A DNA stretch of 6,823 nt from positions 1-6,823 of the forward strand of contig JAUVYD010000083.1 of the NCBI GenBank assembly GCA_030603265.1. Reading direction: 5' to 3'. A program made the translations under genes and the position numbers. Below are positions 5,475 to 6,823 of this stretch, piece by piece (the first letter of the stretch is position 1; every line of letters starts with the position of its first letter). This DNA comes from Dehalococcoidia bacterium. Lineage in GTDB: Bacteria > Chloroflexota > Dehalococcoidia > GIF9 > AB-539-J10. The notes under the pieces are model-generated. The model saw only the letters and a program-made list of their open reading frames with translations. It was not told where the DNA came from and ran no database searches.

Positions 5475-5574
5475 GAGCAGGATTGGGCCTCATCGCGCTC
5501 ACTCACGCTGACGCCGGGAGCAACCACAGAGGGACTACTCGCCCTGGTTCCCGGACGGCTCTTCGATTGGCGTG

Positions 5575-5583
5575 TGATATAGT
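5575..5583 (+). promoter_or_regulatory. extended -10 promoter of the alpha/beta-barrel protein gene
   Basis: TGA-TATAGT is a TGn-extended -10 with 5 of 6 matches. The bases 17 upstream (ACGGCT) are a poor -35, as is common for extended -10 promoters. Transcription would start near 5590, about 55 bases before the ATG. Confidence 0.55.
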
Positions 5584-5633
5584 GCGGACACCCGACACGA
5601 AGGCCCTGGCCTGAACGGCTGAACAGGGCAACC

Positions 5634-5640
5634 AAGGAGG
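5634..5640 (+). promoter_or_regulatory. ribosome-binding site deciding ATG 5645 over GTG 5642
   Basis: AAGGAGG ends at 5640. The in-frame GTG at 5642 is only 1 base away, too close; the ATG at 5645 is 4 bases away and is preferred. Confidence 0.7.
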
Positions 5641-5644
5641 CGTG

Positions 5645-5980
5645 ATGGCTCAGAATCCGTTCATGTGGCTCGTGGGGACACGCTGTGCTCCCGAGCTTGA
5701 TGATGAGTTCAACAAATGGTACGACGAGGTTCACATCCCGATGCTCATGAAGGGTGGCCACATATCGGCGGTGACTCGCTACAAGCTGTCCAGCGACGTG
5801 GAGAGCAATCAGTCACCCTATCTGGCGATCTATGAGTTCAAGGACGTCGACTCCTTCAAGGGTTGGCTGGCCAGTGACGCGCTCGCCGGGGCGCGCAAAG
5901 AGATGCAGGAAACATGGGGTGGCAGGGACATGGAGTTGACGTCTCGGGCTTTGTATGAGCCGCTCCGGCGCTGGAGCTAG
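5645..5980 (+). CDS. dimeric alpha/beta-barrel-like (ferredoxin-fold) protein, EthD/DUF4286-like
   Basis: The protein is 111 residues and soluble, with no signal peptide. The order is a beta strand (MWLVGTRC, residues 7-14), then E-F-x-x-W-Y-D-E-V-H-I-P (21-32), then MLMKGGHISAVTRYKL (33-48), then YLAIYEFKDVDSFKGWLASDAL (59-80), then a helix with ARKEMQETWG. The W-Y-x-x-x-H-I-P followed by a Gly-rich turn and a strand-helix unit (Y-E-F-x-D-x-x-S-F) is typical of small dimeric alpha/beta-barrel proteins such as EthD-like and DUF4286-like families. Some family members act in heme or catabolic chemistry, but no function can be named here. His30 is a plausible active-site residue by family analogy only. 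The gene is monocistronic with its own promoter. The fold is moderately certain; the exact family is not. Confidence 0.72.
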   Translation: MAQNPFMWLVGTRCAPELDDEFNKWYDEVHIPMLMKGGHISAVTRYKLSSDVESNQSPYLAIYEFKDVDSFKGWLASDALAGARKEMQETWGGRDMELTSRALYEPLRRWS

Positions 5981-6195
5981 GAGCAGGTCGTTCCGCCGGA
6001 AGGCGTGACGTCGCTCACTCGATTGCAGACGGGAGCCGTGGGCAGGAGGTCTCCGTGGTTTGCGAATGCTCTGCCTTCCGTGCCCGCTTCGCGGCGCCAT
6101 GGTTGACGATGCCTGAGTGCACTCATGCCGCCTTCGCTCCAGCCGGGATGACATCCTCTGTTGCAGGAGAGTGCTCCGCCACTCCGCGCTCGCCG
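5981..6195. other. 215-base convergent intergenic region with nothing recognisable
   Basis: The region lies between the ends of the alpha/beta-barrel gene (plus) and the beta-CASP gene (minus). A short CGCC-GGAA-GGCG hairpin lies near its left end, and a perfect TGAGTGCACTCA palindrome lies at 6114-6125. Neither is followed by a T-run. Reading frames here lack codon bias and good starts. A 12-base palindrome is expected about once or twice by chance in a window this size. Confidence 0.4.
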
Positions 6196-6823
6196 CTAGT
6201 CGATTCGCACCTCGTCACGATAGCCCGGGATGGCGACGTTCCAGCCCCGTTTCTCGGTGAGCAGAGCGGCGAAGTCGTGCGCTGATTCCTTCTCTCCGTG
6301 CACCACGAACACCTTGCGCGGTGTGTTCTCGATGCTGGACAGCCAGCGAAGCAGTTCGTTCTGGTCGGCGTGTGCGGAGAACCCGTGGATCTGCTCTATA
6401 TGTGCCCTCACAGGATAGCGCTCGCCGAAGATTCGCACTTCCTCAGCGCCGTCCACGATCTGGCGCCCGAGCGTCCCGTACGCCTGGTAGCCCACGAACA
6501 GGATAGTCGACTCGGGCCGCGTGATGTTGTTCACAAGATGGTGCTTGACTCTGCCTCCCGTGCACATCCCTGAGCCGGCGATTATCATGCCTGTGCCGCC
6601 CAGGTAGTTGAGCGCCTTGGAGTGGTCGGTTGTGTCCACTGTGACGAGGCTCGGGAAGTCGAACGGATTCTTGCTGTTCTGTAACAGCTCCTTCGTCTCC
6701 TCGTCGAAGAGTTCGTCGTGCCTGCGGAACACCTCGGTGACCTTGATGGCCATCGGGCTGTCCAGGAAAACAAGAACATGGGGAATCCTGTTCGCCTCGA
6801 GAAGGTCGTTCATGTGGTAGAGC
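6196..6823 (-). CDS. beta-CASP metallo-beta-lactamase-fold RNA nuclease, C-terminal part (N-terminus outside window)
   Basis: The frame stays open to the window edge, so the gene is cut and the MBL active-site region HxHxDH is not visible. About 208 residues of the C-terminal part are present. Numbered from the in-frame Met at 6813, the visible features are the beta-CASP motif LDSPMA (17-22), then AGSGMCTGGRVKHHL (79-93) and VGYQAYGTLGRQIVDG (107-122). The RMMBL domain follows, with GFSAHADQNELLRWL (144-158) and VHGEKES (171-177). This is the set found in the COG1236-type exonuclease family related to CPSF-73/YSH1. These proteins are RNA nucleases acting in the cytoplasm on mRNA or RNA 3' ends; the specific substrate here is unknown. 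The Met at 6813 is internal, since the preceding codons read L-Y-H. The gene converges on the alpha/beta-barrel gene. Family assignment is firm. Confidence 0.93.
   Translation of the reverse strand, partial: LYHMNDLLEANRIPHVLVFLDSPMAIKVTEVFRRHDELFDEETKELLQNSKNPFDFPSLVTVDTTDHSKALNYLGGTGMIIAGSGMCTGGRVKHHLVNNITRPESTILFVGYQAYGTLGRQIVDGAEEVRIFGERYPVRAHIEQIHGFSAHADQNELLRWLSSIENTPRKVFVVHGEKESAHDFAALLTEKRGWNVAIPGYRDEVRID

Noticed and set aside
6114..6125. Perfect 12-base palindrome TGAGTGCACTCA
   Set aside because: About 1.7 such palindromes are expected by chance in a window of this size, and it lies between convergent genes, away from any promoter.

Overview
The window looks like ordinary chromosomal DNA from a moderately GC-rich bacterium. 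Coding regions favour G/C at third codon positions. Start codons include ATG, GTG and TTG, with Shine-Dalgarno sequences of the GGAGG type. Promoters are of housekeeping sigma-70 style, for example TTGACG-N17-TAGACT and TTGCCT-N17-TACAAT. Genes are short, mostly singly transcribed and separated by intergenic gaps of 100-320 bases. I could not assign a phylum. The gene mix (Ste24-like M48 peptidase, TM1367-type cyclophilin-fold protein, SpoIIM-family membrane protein, beta-CASP nuclease) fits an environmental, possibly uncultivated, lineage. No phage, insertion sequence, CRISPR array, rRNA or tRNA was seen.

Left part (1-2821, plus strand): a complete seven-TM Ste24-type zinc metalloprotease (133-1410) has its own promoter. 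A 320-base gap follows, carrying a perfect TTGACA and a possible structured leader. Next come a short NfeD-type membrane protein (1731-2132, GTG start, inverted repeat over its stop codon) and a cyclophilin-like-fold protein (2236-2613) with a very good promoter of its own. A small, apparently frameshifted ORF lies behind it (2628-2821).

Middle part (2860-3978, minus strand): a small conserved-looking membrane protein with a TTG start (2860-3210) lies downstream of a SpoIIM-family membrane protein (3340-3978). SpoIIM diverges from an EamA/DMT-type transporter (4241-5143, plus). The shared intergenic region holds a strong plus-strand promoter, an inverted repeat around its -35 box and a roughly 200-base GC-rich leader with mutually exclusive hairpins.

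Right part (5166-6823): a 71-residue two-TM protein (5166-5381, minus) and a dimeric alpha/beta-barrel-like protein (5645-5980, plus) are transcribed divergently. Each has a TGn-extended -10 promoter. A 215-base gap with nothing recognisable follows. The window ends inside the C-terminal part of a beta-CASP/RMMBL metallo-beta-lactamase-fold RNA nuclease (6196-6823, minus; N-terminus outside).

The genes do not form an obvious pathway. Several concern the membrane (protease, NfeD, SpoIIM, two small membrane proteins, transporter), but nothing shows that they act together. I found no convincing new multi-gene system. The most useful second-look items are the frameshifted small ORF, the regulatory architecture between SpoIIM and the transporter, and the two long leaders.
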